From assembly GCF_029168945.1 (NCBI RefSeq), contig NC_083610.1:76127580-76191579 (forward strand): a DNA stretch of 64,000 nt, in the 5' to 3' direction. The position numbers and the translations under genes are program-made. The first letter of the stretch is position 1. Each line of letters opens with the position of its first letter. This DNA comes from Cannabis sativa (lineage: Eukaryota; Streptophyta; Magnoliopsida; Rosales; Cannabaceae). The notes beneath the pieces are model-generated. The model was not told the origin of the DNA. It did not search any database and saw nothing but the letters and a program-made list of their open reading frames with translations. Below, one piece after another: positions 30,853 through 44,500 of the stretch.

Positions 30853-33800
30853 TGGTTGTGCTTATACTGTGTTATTTGATTCGGGAGCTACTCATTCATA
30901 TGTATCGAGTAGGGTGATAGAATGTTTACATAAGCCATGTGATATTTATGCTTCGGGGTTTGGAACCCTGTTACCCTCGGGAGACCTGATAATATCCACA
31001 AGGTGGATTCGGTCCTTGTCTTTTTGGATTGACGGCTGTGAGTTGACCGCCAATCTAATTGAGTTGCAATTATCTGATTTTGACATAATCCTGGGAATGG
31101 ATTTTCTGTCTAAGTATGGAGCAATGATTGATTGTAAACGGAAGATGGTGGTGTTTGAGCCCGAGAGTGCTAACCCAGCAGTGTTCGTGGGTAAAGTTCA
31201 GGGGGCGCGCATACCGAGAATATCGTTGTTGAAAGCTAAAGACCTGATGGGTAGAGGTTGTCTAGGGTTCATAGTTACTACAGTGGACACTAGCCAACCT
31301 GTGACATCAGGGCCTGAGAATACGAAATTGGTATGTGAGTTCCTTGATGTCTTTCCAGAAGATTTGCGGGATTGCCACTGTCCGGAGATTGAATTTGTTA
31401 TTGAACGCTCCGGAGTGGATCCAGTGTCTAAGTCACCGTACCGAATGGCTCCAGCTGAGTTGAAGGAATTGAAGATACAATTGCAAGAGTTACTAAATCT
31501 GGGATTCATCAGACCGAGTTACTCACCTTGGGGTGCTCCGGTTTTGTTTGTAAAGAAGAAAGACGGAACCCTGCGAATGTGTATTGACTACCGAGAGTTG
31601 AACAAGCTTACCATTAAGAACAAGTATCCTTTACCTCGAATTGATGATCTGTTTGATCAGGCGAAGGGGAAGACGGTCTTTTCCAAGATCGATCTTCGCT
31701 CAGGCTATCATCAGTTGAGAATTCGAGAGGAAGATATCCCGAAAACTGCGTTCCGTACTCGGTATGGACACTATGAATTTCTTGTGATGTCTTTTGGACT
31801 CACTAATGCCCCGGCGGCATTCATGGATTTGATGAACCGAGTGTTCAAGGATTATCTGGATAGGTTCGTGATTGTGTTTATCGATGACATTTTGGTGTAC
31901 TCTGAGACAGAAGAAGAGCATGAGTTGCATCTCAGAGCGGTTTTGCAAAGATTACGGGATCACAAGCTTTATGCTAAGTTCAAAAAGTGTGAATTCTGGT
32001 TATCTCGTGTCTCATTTTTGGGGCACATAGTGGATAAAGATGGGATCATGGTGGATCCGGCTAAAATTGAAGCTGTACGGGATTGGCCAGTACCGAAGTC
32101 AGCTACAGAGGTCAGAAGTTTTCTGGGTTTGGCTGGTTATTATCGTCGGTTCGTTGAGGGTTTTTCAAAGATTGCTGTACCCTTAACGGAGCTGACCCGA
32201 AAGAACCAGAAGTTTGTTTGGACTGATCGGTGTGAGAAAAGTTTCCTGGAGTTAAAGCAACGCTTGATTACCGCTCCTGTACTAACTCTTCCTTCAGATA
32301 AGGAAAAGTTTGTGGTATATTGTGATGCCTCGAGACAGGGTCTTGGCTGTGTGCTTATGCGAGTACAGGAGGGTAATAGCTTATGCTTCTCGGCAGTTAA
32401 AGGAGTACGAGCAGAGGTACCCTACTCACGATTTAGAACTCGCAGCAGTGGTATTTGCGCTAAAGATTTGGCGGCATTACCTTTATGGCGAGAAATGTGA
32501 GATATATACTGATCATAAAAGTCTGAAATACTTCTTCACCCAGAAGGACTTGAATATGAGACAAAGACGTTGGCTAGAATTGGTGAAGGATTATGATTGT
32601 GAGATCCTTTATCATCCTGGTAAAGCCAATGTGGTTGCTGACGCTTTGAGTAGAAAAGGTCAGAGTCAGTTGAGTACTATGAAGCAAATCTCCCGACCGT
32701 TAGCAAATGAAATGACTCGAGCTCAAATTGAGTTGGTTGTGGGGCAATTGGCTAATATTACCCTGCAACCCACTCTTCTTGAGAGAATTAAAGAAGCGCA
32801 AAAGCAGGATTCAGAATTGATAAAAACCCGAGCTAGGGTTTCGGCTGGGAAAGCTAGTGATTTTTCAGTGGATAAAACAGGAATGTTGAGATTTGGGAAT
32901 CGAGTTTGTGTACCTATGGATGAGAACATCAAGAAAGAGATCATGGATGAGTCTCACACGACTCCTTATTCAGTTCATCCAGGGTCGACAAAGATGTACC
33001 AAGACCTGAAAGCCATGTTTTGGTGGCCCGGCATGAAGAATGACATCGCTGAGTATGTTGCAAAGTGCCTTACATGTCAGCAAGTGAAAGCTGAACACCA
33101 GCGACCTGCAGGGTTGCTGCAACCACTGAAAATACCAGAATGGAAATGGGAAGATATAGCTATGGACTTCGTGGTAGGTATGCCTAGAACCACGGGACAA
33201 TTTGACTCTGTGTGGGTCATAGTGGACAGGTTTACAAAGTCTGCTCACTTTTTACCTGTTCGGACGAATTTCTCCATTGATCAGTATGCTGAATTATATG
33301 TTAGAGAAATTGTTCGTCTGCACGGTGTCCCAAAGTCCATTGTGTCGGATAGAGATCCAAAGTTTACATCGAGATTCTGGGAGAGTCTGCATCGAGCTAT
33401 GGGAACTCAGTTAAAGTTCAGCACAGCTTTTCATCCTCAGACGGATGGGCAATCCGAGAGGACCATTCAGATTTTAGAGGACATGCTACGGGCATGTGTG
33501 CTTGACTTTGAGGGATCATGGGTAAAGTACCTTCCCCTGATCGAGTTTTCTTATAATAACAGCTATCAGGCAACAATCGGGATGGCTCCTTATGAACTTT
33601 TGTATGGAAGAAAATGTAGATCGCCCATTCACTGGGATGAAGTGGGTGAAAGAAAATTCTTGGGTCCCGAAGCTGTTCAGAAAACAAGTGAGGCAGTTGA
33701 TAAGATTAGAGCGCGAATGCTCGCGGCTCAGAGTAGGCAAAAGAGTTATGCCGATCCAAAGCGTCGAGATATTGATTTTCAGGTCGGGGACATGGTATTT

Positions 33801-34202
33801 CTCCGAATATCTCCGATGAAAGGCATAAAATGCTTTGGGAAGAAAGGAAAACTTAGCCCGAGGTTCATTGGACCTTTTGAAATCCTAGAAAGGATAGGGC
33901 AAGTAGCGTACAGGTTGGCTATGCCCCCAGCGCTGGCAGCTGTACATAATGTGTTTCATGTTTCAATGCTTCGGAAGTATGTCTCAGACTCGTCCCACGT
34001 TCTGAGTTATGAAACATTGGAACTTCAGCCAGACTTGTCATACGAGGAACAACCAGTGCAGATACTTGATAGAAGAGAGAAAGTCTTGAGAAGCAAGACT
34101 GTGGCACTGGTGAAAGTACTGTGGAGGGACAGTAAAGTAGAAGAGGCAACCTGGGAGCTCGAGACGGATATGCAGCAGAAATATCCGGAGTTGTTCAGGT
34201 AA
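30843..34202 (+). pseudogene. Chromovirus pol, copy 1: protease, RT, RNase H, integrase, chromodomain
   Basis: Protease has [12 protein letters not shown] near 30,873. RT begins near 31,440 ([14 protein letters not shown]) with [19 protein letters not shown] and the catalytic FIDDILVYS near 31,880. RNase H starts at [16 protein letters not shown] near 32,312 and is broken near 32,349, where CGAGTACAGG replaces CAGGCTGG; the frame resumes at [13 protein letters not shown]. Integrase has its zinc-binding HHCC-like region ([12 protein letters not shown] near 33,070), catalytic-core motifs VSDRDPKF near 33,345 and [13 protein letters not shown] near 33,435. The chromodomain-like end ([16 protein letters not shown]) reaches the stop at 34,200-34,202. 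A second damaged site lies at 31,367-31,430. Confidence 0.9.
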
Positions 34203-34219
34203 ATTTCGGGACGAAATTT
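34201..34219 (+). other. Hairpin upstream of the 3' LTR (copy 1)
   Basis: AAATTTCGGGACGAAATTT is a perfect 8-bp inverted repeat with a 3-base loop. It overlaps the pol stop codon and ends 18 nt before the LTR at 34,238. The same hairpin in copy 2 is at 45,072-45,090. The purine-rich AAGGATGAGG follows. Confidence 0.8.
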
Positions 34220-34237
34220 CTATAAGGATGAGGTAAT

Positions 34238-36502
34238 TGTAATACCCGGGATTAAGAAAAGGATTAGCAAAACCCTAACTAGATAATTATGTATAATTGA
34301 GGAAATTATATTATTATATAATTTAATATATGTGAAATTATATGAAATTTAACATGTTAAAGACCCCGTTGGTGAGCCAGGGGCATTTTGGTAATTATGA
34401 CCCGAGAAGGGTAAATTGTTGAGATTAATTTAATTACGTGCTTAATATAATTATATTATTATATAGTATGCCTGTGTTGTCTTTTCAGGTGTGTTCTGAC
34501 AGGTTGGCGCGGTATAGTCACACCCGGGAATTTCGGGCCGAACCGGGTTCGGGCCCGAAATGTAAATCGAATTGATTATTTGGCATTTTATTTGATATGT
34601 GATAATCTGAAATTTAATTGGCAATATTTAGGTGTGAAATGGCATTTATGCCCTTGAAAATGAATATGTGTGTGTTAAGCCTTAGGGGCAAAATGGTCTT
34701 TTGACCTTTATTGATTTACTTTGATAAAAATGGTATTTTGAGGAAAAACAAATTAATTTTCTGGTGATTGTTTCCTCCTTGGATGAACCCTTCCCCTCTC
34801 TCAAACCCTCTCTTATTTTCTCTTTGATTTGGTGAGAAATTGGTTGGATTTGAAGCTTAATCTTGGTGGATCTTTGTGCTAGCATTTGAATTGAATTTTG
34901 AGGTAAACTTTGAAGCTTAAATCCTTGTTATCCTTGCTGAATTTATTGTGGAAAAGCATGATTTTGTTGAAGATGGTAATATGTTGCATGATTGTGAGTT
35001 CTTGTTTAATTTGAGTATGTTTGTGCTTGAATCATTGTTGTGGTGTTTGATTGAGCTTTAGTTGAAATTCTAGGGTTTTCTTAACCTAAATCTCAAGTTG
35101 TTGTGGTTGTTTGCTGCTGGAATTATTTGGTTTGGTTTGAGGTCAAGCTCAAGTTTTGAGCTTGAGTTCTTGTTGGAGAAGTTGATTGTTGTGTTGTTGA
35201 ATAATTTGAAATTAGGGGTTTACATGTTGGAATTGTTGTTTTAGCTTTCTGTTGTGATGATTCTTATCTGTAAGAAGTTAATTTTGGGTATGGATTGATT
35301 AAGGTTCGAATATATGGTAAAGTGGGCATGTTTAGACCTTAAAATCTGGTTTTTACGGGTTTTTCGAACCCGGTGGCCCATGACTTGAGATCTATGGTCG
35401 CCATGGCCATAAAACCTGTGAGAGAGCCATCTTTTTTCTGAATTTGTTTTGGCCATAACTTTTGACTCGGGACTCCGTTTGGGACGTTCTTTATACCGTT
35501 GGAAAGCTCTTTTCGAGCTCTATGTGATTATCTGTATTTGAAATGCCATGAATTTATTTTATGAATGTGAAATCAGGGGTTAACCCTATTTGTGAAAATC
35601 CCGGATTGTGTGTGACTAGGATTACCGGCACCTGGTCAGGAGCACCCGGGGATTTGGAATCTCTACTATTGCGGGACAACAGGTAAGACAGTGATTAGCA
35701 CGTAGAGTATGCGCAGTGGCGCTTATGTTGAGAATGATATGCATGAATGTTAAGTAACCGGGATTAGGGTTATTACCCTAATAGGAACGGTCTAATAGCC
35801 TAGGGTTATTACCCTAGTGATATATGTGTATAAATGCCATGCTATGTTAATTGAAATGAGATTTAAGGATTATGTGCTCAAGGCATAATCAGGTTGGACT
35901 CGGTACTCATAACCGAGATGAACCGCTTCTAAGGCCTTAATGTATTTAGACGTGTGAGAGTAACACGTGGGTCTACGTCACGTAGATTTAATTAGATGTG
36001 TGAGCGCAACACATAGGTCTACGCCATGTAGACATAATTGGGCATGATGAAATAATGATCAGGTCTGTGCTATACAGACATATGTGAATGAGCATAATAT
36101 ATTTGTTATGATTTATACTGTCTTGCTGGGCTTGGCTCACGGGTGCTCTACTGTGCAGGAAAGGGTAAGGCATTAGCTGATCAGCCATGAGTTTCAGGAG
36201 CAGGGCGAAGAATGTACATGTTCACGCCACTTCAGACCAAGCGGGTTATGGGTCTAACAGTGTTGACTTTTGTATTCTGTTTTGCCGCTTAGGTCGGCTA
36301 GTAAGAAAGAACTTGTAATAAGTTTGTAAATATTTTTGGGATCCCAACTATTTTGAAAAGTTTTAAATATATTACAAGTTTATTTTCAGTCTGTTTAATA
36401 TAAAAGTTTAAATTCTGCGCTATTTTAATTAGTAATCCCGGTTAGGGGATTAGGGCTTTATAAGTATTTTGGGTAGCGTGCCTAATTATTTAAGGCGTTA
36501 CA
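34238..36502 (+). repeat. 3' LTR of chromovirus copy 1
   Basis: TGTAATACCC...GGCGTTACA, 2,265 bp, matching 45,109-47,365. The LTR contains no credible gene; small open frames in it have no homology that I recognise. Confidence 0.9.
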
Positions 36503-36774
36503 CTAGCTGGGGCCCAAACATGAGACAATGAATTCTAGGCATGGTCAACCATTAGTGAGCTCCGAGGGACCCTTGTCCACCAAGCCTTAAATCAAAATGG
36601 TCGATTAGATATAGCATCAGGATCCACTGTATGAATATATAGGGCTCTGTGGTCTGAATTGTAAGTATGGAGTGATTGGAACAAAGCTTTAGGAAAATAC
36701 GTAACCGCTCCTCATTGACCACTACTTTATTAATGGCTAATTTAATATGATCCAGGCCATCCCTATGGTTATCC
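36503..36774 (-). pseudogene. LINE-1 (nested) segment 2: end of endonuclease domain, copy 1
   Basis: The minus-strand reading has DNHRDGLDHIKLAINKVVVN and then YNSDHRALYI, the SDHR/SDHxP motif that closes the endonuclease-phosphatase fold in plant LINEs. The right edge carries TATCC (36,770-36,774), the target copy of the Copia insertion. Joining it to 63,052 restores ...NNLTWDNHRDG across the insertion with one target copy removed. Confidence 0.85.
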
Positions 36775-38386
36775 TGTTGGAATATGTTTTACCAGGATCT
36801 AGATTTACTACCATGTATGTTATATAACATCCTAAATATGAATTTCTAAAACAATGTAAATAAACACATATAAAGTTTGAAGAACCTTACAGTGAGTGCA
36901 GCGGAATTATAATAGCTCTTTTCACTCAGATCTCTAACCCTTGTCTCCTGTCTGTAGCAGAGTATCACCAAGATCTAAGCCCGAATCTCCTTCTCTTGAA
37001 TTTGGATTCTTCACAACCTTACACACTATGATTAAGTACCACTTGATGTGTGTGGGCACTTACTCTATCACTGTAGGGTTTGAAATTATGAAGAGAGAAA
37101 AAGAGAAGAGTGGTTCGAATAGAGTAGAATAGATGGCTCAAAAATTTGACTGAAGGCAAGTGTGTTCATCATCATTTGATTTGAGGCCATCACTATCAAA
37201 TAAAATTTCCATTTAACATATTTATTAATTAGACTTAATAAAGTCTCTCAATTAACAAATAAACCCTAAAATCTCTTTTCTTCACAATTAAGCCCTAGCT
37301 TAGTGAAAATTCATAAACTAGACGTAGTCTAATTTTAGAATTATAAATGATTAACTAAAATCAATTAACTGAGTCTTACAAGCAGTATTGTCTCAACTAG
37401 TATGGGGACCATGGGCCTATACAACCGAGCTTCCAATAAGCAGAACTAAAATTTACCAATTAAATTCCCTAACTTATTAATTCATTATTGCATCCACCAT
37501 AGAACTTGGAATTGCACTCTCAGTCATATAGAACGCTCTATATGTTCCATGATATAGATACGCTATAAAAATTTAACCATCGTTCTAATCCCAATAATAA
37601 AAAATCCTCTATAGATGATTTACACCGAGTGGGGACAAATTTACCGTTTCACCCCTCAATGTATTTTATCCTTAAAACACTTAGCTTCCTATAAATGATA
37701 TTTCAGTGAGCTAATATAATCACTGAAACAAGAGCTCATCCATATATCTCTATTAAGCTAAGCTCGAAGGAAATCATCGTTTCACTTTTATGTCTAGATA
37801 GAAGCTATAGATTCCATATCTATGTTTAGCGCTCCCACTCAATTGTACTATCATGTTCCCAAAATGTACGTATCACCCTGACCAAAAAGTAGGCTTAACT
37901 AACAAATCAAAGAACATGAATAACACTCTTGAGATCGAACCTAAGCATGTCAGGATTAAGATCTTTTGATCTAAGATCAACCAATGATATTGACTTAGAA
38001 AGATACAACGGTAAGATTATAATATCTTTACCAAGATCAATATCGATCCAATGTATACTCCATACATCCAAAACTAGCATAATTTTCCAATGTTCGGAAA
38101 GAATATAACACTTATCCAAGGTGTTAGTATACTTTATCGCTGATTATCACATCAGTGTAAATCAAGTGCACTAATGAATCAGGGACATTGTCTTTTGAAG
38201 CATATAATCACAATTACATTCCACTGTGTTGACATCACTGTAATTGTGAATAACTATATGTTACGGACTTAACGATTTTGTACACATTAAACCATAAACA
38301 TGTAAACTAAACGACTTCTAATCTTTTATTGATTACAAATCAGATTAGATTGAAATAGATTTTATTTAGGGCATAAAATCCCAACA
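36775..38386 (-). repeat. Copia 3' LTR, copy 1
   Basis: 1,612 bp, TGTTGGAATA to CCCAACA, followed by AACTCCCACTTGCAC, whose complement is a typical Copia polypurine tract. Compared with the right-hand LTR it lacks about 231 bp between two short TATC repeats near 37,196, the segment that contains the TATA box in the other LTR. Confidence 0.88.
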
Positions 38387-40403
38387 AACTCCCACTTGCA
38401 CTAACATAAAACAAGTAGTGCATTTCAATCAATCAATTGTCTTGATATCCAGATCAAGCGTAGTATATTTGACTAAACCCAAATTATCGGAATCGTAAGT
38501 CGATGGTAAGCAACTACTTTCTCCACCAGTACTTCCTTTGTGTTCATAAAACATTATGCAACATCATTCTCTGCATGCATTACTCATCTAGGGATGTTGG
38601 ATTCCTTCTTGCTTATTAAGTGCATCTGAATAAACAGAAGAAATATCTCTAATTCTATCCAAAATTGGAATAGAGATAACACAGTGTAGAACTTTCTTCA
38701 GTTGAATAACTTTCCAGTGCTTTTCAAAACAACAAAGTTATTTAGCTTCACTGATGGAGCTTAAATTACTATAGATGGGTTTTTATATCCTTTTAGAATA
38801 ATTCCTCCACTCCCAGAGTAACCACCATCTCTAATAGGTTATGAGTTGGTGTAAATATAAGGATTCTAATATACACCCCTATCATCTAACATATCTGGTC
38901 ACTTTCAAAAATTTTCTTGACTATCTCCTAATGCTCCTCGTTTGATGACATCTTAGATGGCTCTCACTCAACAAGAGGAGTCTAGTTAAATTTGTACATA
39001 ATAGTACATTTAACCTCTTACTATTGTTTCTCAAGGATATCTTGTTGTGACATATTATCTTAGTTTGAAACTAAAGTTTCTTCTAGACTAAGTCATCAAC
39101 ATGGCAATCTAGTATTTACATTAATGTAAAATACTTGCTTAAGATTAAGTAATCATTAGAGATACCATAAAACCTTTCATGATGATTAGGAATTTTGCCT
39201 AAGTAATTCGAATAGACTTTGCAAAATTTCCTATCTTATTCTCAAAATTCTGATAAGTTATTTCTATCCATATGAATGGTTAGATCTACTTTCTCAGTTG
39301 AATTCTAAAGTTCCTATCACAATCATAACATAGTATGCTATCACAAGTGTCATCCAAATAAAGATGGGCTTAGAATTTTAAAATTCTCCCACTCAAATAA
39401 GGTACTGTGTCACTATGTCCAAGAACTTTATTGGTATCAATTTTATTACAACAGTAATATATTAATTTGAACAAAATTACGGGATCAAGAATAAGTTCTA
39501 ATAATTTGCTAATTTGCTTATTATATTACTTCCATGTTTAATCAAAATACGTGTGCTATAGAGATACTGTGGTGTATTGAGCATAGTCTAAGAGTTCAAA
39601 ATGAATTACATATGTCAATAGCTTCATCCACCCCTAAGTGTTATAGAGATCATGTGGAGTTATGAATATAATCTAGAGTTCAATAGATATAAACGATCGT
39701 TGAACTGCATATATTATTCTTAACTTCTTCCACCCCTATCAGATCAAAAGATCTTTTTATTAAACAAAATCTTAAGAATTGTTTAAGAATTAACAATTAT
39801 TCATAAATATTGAAATTAAATTCAAAGTGTTTATGTGGTATTATCTCTTTGCAGAGAAAAATATACCATAGATTTTGTATCAATAATAAAACACAAACAC
39901 ATACAAACATTATAAACATATAAATATAATTAGTATTGGCATACACAAGATAAAGAAATATGAAGTTCAATTCATAAGTGCAATTCATTACTAAAAGAGA
40001 AAACTTTATTAATATTCTAAAAAAAATGAATTGTCTGCAATAATATGAAAAATAGAGAATAAAAACCCTAAACTAATAATTAAAATCAAATTGTTCATAA
40101 ATTAAAATAATTAATTCAAAAAAATTATTAAAAGAAGATTTCGAGCTTCATCTTCAATCTTGGACAATCTCCACCCTTTTGTCCAACCATCCGACTCAAC
40201 TCGCTAGGATAGTTATCCAAGTTTAAGCAGCTGGAGCTGAAATAAGAAGAAAACAAACATGGTTAGTAGATCTAGAATTAATAACCCAAGGGGATAATAA
40301 TTCTCTAAAACACATGAGTTTATAGCATAGAAAGAAATACCTTGTTTCTTTGCTAGAAACTTAGGGCATTGGGGTTTTCAGTGGCCCTTTTCATTGCAAT
40401 AGA
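38387..40403 (-). other. Non-coding 3' interior of the Copia, copy 1
   Basis: AT-rich, with no coding sequence beyond the last gag codons near 40,370-40,403. An inverted repeat GCACTA/TAGTGC lies at 38,398-38,403 and 38,416-38,421 beside the polypurine tract. A pol gene would be expected here in an autonomous Copia and is absent. Confidence 0.7.
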
Positions 40404-40487
40404 TGAGTTAGGGTTTAAGGCAATAAGTGCGTAAGTGTGGTATTGGTGCTTAACTTGCTGGGGTTGTTGATTACAGGGGTACTAGTA

Positions 40488-41511
40488 ATGGACCCTCCGC
40501 AATCATCTAGACCACAGGGCGAGCAAGTAGAGCCCGGGGTTACCCAAACCGATCCACCAGCACTGCCTCCACCTCCGCAAAATCCGGGGGATAATGCAGG
40601 GGTCGTTAATGCTAATCCTCCCCGCCGACCGGCAACAGATGTTTCATGAAATGCGAAGTGTCATACTTCGTCAAGAGGAAGAGTTGCAACGTTTAAGGCA
40701 ACAGGCTGCCCCAGTGAATCAAGGGTTACCACCAGCTCCTGTGCCAGGGGTGGGTAACCAAGGGTATATTATGCCGCACCGGGACTCTGTGTTCGAGCAG
40801 TTTGTGAAGCTGCAACCTCCGACTTTTCTGGGAGGCATTGATATTATTAAGGCCGATCAATGGATGAGCACTGTTACCCGTATCCTCGATAATATGGGGG
40901 TGACGGGAACTGAGAGGGTAAATTGTGCGGCCTTTATGTTTCAAGATCATGCCCGCGTCTGGTGGGACATAGTGAATCAAACTCGGGATGTCAGTGTGAT
41001 GACATGGGATGAGTTTAAGAAACTTTTTGAGGAAAAGTTCTATAATGTGGCTGTACGGACTTCACACCAGGAAGACTTTGTGAAGTTGACTCAAGGGAAG
41101 ATGTCGGTAGCTGAATATACTCTAGAATTTGACCGGTTATCTAAATTTGCTGGTGATTTGGTGCCTACCGATTTTACCAGAAAGCAGAAATATGTTCGAG
41201 GACTAAATGCTACAATTAGTCGGGACTTGAAGATTACCACATCGCATGACACTCTGTATAAGAGAGTGGTAGACTTGGCCTTAATTGCTGAGGAGGCCGA
41301 GCAGCAAGTAATGAAGGAGCAGGCTGCAAAGGATGCCGCCATGGCATCAAACCCTCCTGCTGGTGGTAATGTCAGTAAGGGGACCGACAGTGGCAACCCT
41401 GAGCACAAGCGGAAGGCTGAGGCTTCCGGAGCTTCAGGGGGAAATAGAAAGTTTCGGGGAAACAGAGGTGGCCGTCAGGGTCGCGGGTCCTCATTTCGAT
41501 CATATCCGTAA
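40488..41511 (+). pseudogene. Chromovirus gag, copy 2
   Basis: The start is set at the ATG at 40,488 (MDPPQSSRPQGEQVEPGV), followed by a proline-rich N-terminus. A frameshift near 40,640 moves to the frame containing EMRSVILRQEEELQRLRQQ, a short coiled-coil-like segment, and then the capsid as in copy 1. A stop at 41,509-41,511 (TCCGTAATG, where copy 1 has TCCAGAATG) cuts it before the zinc knuckle. Downstream frame is unchanged, so only that site separates gag from protease. Confidence 0.86.
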
Positions 41512-44500
41512 TGTCCTAAATGCAAGAAGCATCATCCCGGTGAGTGCCGAGCCAAGGCATGTTTCCGGTGTGGCATGGTGGGCCACTTTATCGTAGACTG
41601 TCCCCAAGCCAAGAGAGAAGAGCCTAAGAAGAATGTTGCTCAGAACCCGGGGCGACTTTTCACTATAACTCAGGCAGATGCTGATGCTAGTCCGTCAGTT
41701 GTGACAGGTCAGTTATCTATTAATGGTTGTGCTTATACTGTGTTATTTGATTCGGGAGCTACTCATTCATATGTATCGAGTAGGGTGATAGAATGTTTAC
41801 ATAAGCCATGTGATATTTATGCTTCGGGGTTTGGAACCCTGTTACCCTCGGGAGACCTGATAATATCCACAAGGTGGATTCGGTCCTTGTCTTTTTGGAT
41901 TGACGGCTGTGAGTTGACCGCCAATCTAATTGAGTTGCAATTATCTGATTTTGACATAATCCTGGGAATGGATTTTCTGTCTAAGTATGGAGCAATGATT
42001 GATTGTAAACGGAAGATGGTGGTGTTTGAGCCCGAGAGTGCTAACCCAGCAGTGTTCGTGGGTAAAGTTCAGGGGGCGCGCATACCGAGAATATCGTTGT
42101 TGAAAGCTAAAGACCTGATGGGTAGAGGTTGTCTAGGGTTCATAGTTACTACAGTGGACACTAGCCAACCTGTGACATCAGGGCCTGAGAATACGAAATT
42201 GGTATGTGAGTTCCTTGATGTCTTTCCAGAAGATTTGCCGGGATTGCCACCTGTCCGGAGATTGAATTTGTTATTGAACGCTCCGGAGTGGATCCAAAGG
42301 TGTCTAAGTCACCGTACCGAATGGCTCCAGCTGAGTTGAAGGAATTGAAGATACAATTGCAAGAGTTACTAAATCTGGGATTCATCAGACCGAGTTACTC
42401 ACCTTGGGGTGCTCCGGTTTTGTTTGTAAAGAAGAAAGACGGAACCCTGCGAATGTGTATTGACTACCGAGAGTTGAACAAGCTTACCATTAAGAACAAG
42501 TATCCTTTACCTCGAATTGATGATCTGTTTGATCAACTGAAGGGGAAGACGGTCTTTTCCAAGATCGATCTTCGCTCAGGCTATCATCAGTTGAGAATTC
42601 GAGAGGAAGATATCCCGAAAACTGCGTTCCGTACTCGGTATGGACACTATGAATTTCTTGTGATGTCTTTTGGACTCACTAATGCCCCGGCGGCATTCAT
42701 GGATTTGATGAACTGAGTGTTCAAGGATTATCTGGATAGGTTCGTGATTGTGTTTATCGATGACATTTTGGTGTACTCTGAGACAGAAGAAGAGCATGAG
42801 TTGCATCTCAGAGCGGTTTTGCAAAGATTACGGGATCACAAGCTTTATGCTAAGTTCAAAAAGTGTGAATTCTGGTTATCTCGTGTCTCATTTTTGGGGC
42901 ACATAGTGGATAAAGATGGGATCATGGTGGATCCGGCTAAAATTGAAGCTGTACGGGATTGGCCAGTACCGAAGTCAGCTACAGAGGTCAGAAGTTTTCT
43001 GGGTTTGGCTGGTTATTATCGTCGGTTCGTTGAGGGTTTTTCAAAGATTGCTGTACCCTTAACGGAGCTGACCCGAAAGAACCAGAAGTTTGTTTGGACT
43101 GATCGGTGTGAGAAAAGTTTCCTGGAGTTAAAGCAACGCTTGATTACCGCTCCTGTACTAACTCTTCCTTCAGATAAGGAAAAGTTTGTGGTATATTGTG
43201 ATGCCTCGAGACAGGGTCTTGGCTGTGTGCTTATGCAGGCTGGGAGGGTAATAGCTTATGCTTCTCGGCAGTTAAAGGAGTACGAGCAGAGGTACCCTAC
43301 TCACGATTTAGAACTCGCAGCAGTGGTATTTGCGCTAAAGATTTGGCGGCATTACCTTTATGGCGAGAAATGTGAGATATATACTGATCATAAAAGTCTG
43401 AAATACTTCTTCACCCAGAAGGACTTGAATATGAGACAAAGACGTTGGCTAGAATTGGTGAAGGATTATGATTGTGAGATCCTTTATCATCCTGGTAAAG
43501 CCAATGTGGTTGCTGACGCTTTGAGTAGAAAAGGTCAGAGTCAGTTGAGTACTATGAAGCAAATCTCCCGATCGTTAGCAAATGAAATGACTCGAGCTCA
43601 AATTGAGTTGGTTGTGGGGCAATTGGCTAATATTACCCTGCAACCCACTCTTCTTGAGAGAATTAAAGAAGCGCAAAAGCAGGATTCAGAATTGATAAAA
43701 ACCCGAGCTAGGGTTTCGGCTGGGAAAGCTAGTGATTTTTCAGTGGATAAAACAGGAATGTTGAGATTTGGGAATCGAGTTTGTGTACCTATGGATGAGA
43801 ACATCAAGAAAGAGATCATGGATGAGTCTCACACGACTCCTTATTCAGTTCATCCAGGGTCGACAAAGATGTACCAAGACCTGAAAGCCATGTTTTGGTG
43901 GCCCGGCATGAAGAATGACATCGCTGAGTATGTTGCAAAGTGCCTTACATGTCAGCAAGTGAAAGCTGAACACCAGCGACTGCAGTGGTTGCCGCAACCA
44001 CCGAAAATACCGTAATGGAAATGGGAAGATATAGCTATGGACTTCGTGGTAGGTATGCCTAGACCCACGGGACATTTTGACTCTGTGTGGGTCATAGTGG
44101 ACGGAGTTTACAAAGTCTGCTCACTTTTTACCTGTTCGGACGAATTTCTCCATTGATCAGTATGCTGAATTATATGTTAGAGAAATTGTTCGTCTGCACG
44201 GTGTCCCAAAGTCCATTGTGTCGGATAGAGATCCAAAGTTTACATCGAGATTCTGGGAGAGTCTGCATCGAGCTATGGGAACTCAGTTAAAGTTCAGCAC
44301 AGCTTTTCATCCTCAGACGGATGGGCAATCCGAGAGGACCATTCAGATTTTAGAGGACATGCTACGGGCATGTGTGCTTGACTTTGAGGGATCATGGGTA
44401 AAGTACCTTCCCCTGATCGAGTTTTCTTATAATAACAGCTATCAGGCAACAATCGGGATGGCTCCTTATGAACTTTTGTATGGAAGAAAATGTAGATCGC

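Larger units (their letters stand above)
29826..36502 (+). mobile_element. Tekay/Del-like chromovirus (Gypsy), copy 1, 5'-truncated
   Basis: It contains most of gag, protease, reverse transcriptase, RNase H, integrase, a chromodomain and one 3' LTR. The 5' LTR, leader and gag N-terminus are missing, and underlying LINE sequence is probably missing at the same breakpoint. Domain order protease-RT-RNase H-integrase defines Gypsy. A chromodomain at the end of integrase and the motif TTTCGGGACGAAATTT before the 3' LTR point to the Tekay/Del lineage. Confidence 0.92.

Noticed and set aside
36941..37132. 63-residue frame in the Copia LTR, repeated at 47,804-47,995
   Set aside because: Within the LTR, not present in the right LTR, no domain.
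39797..39988. Small hydrophobic minus-strand frame, repeated at 50,662-50,853
   Set aside because: AT-rich non-coding Copia interior; composition alone explains it.
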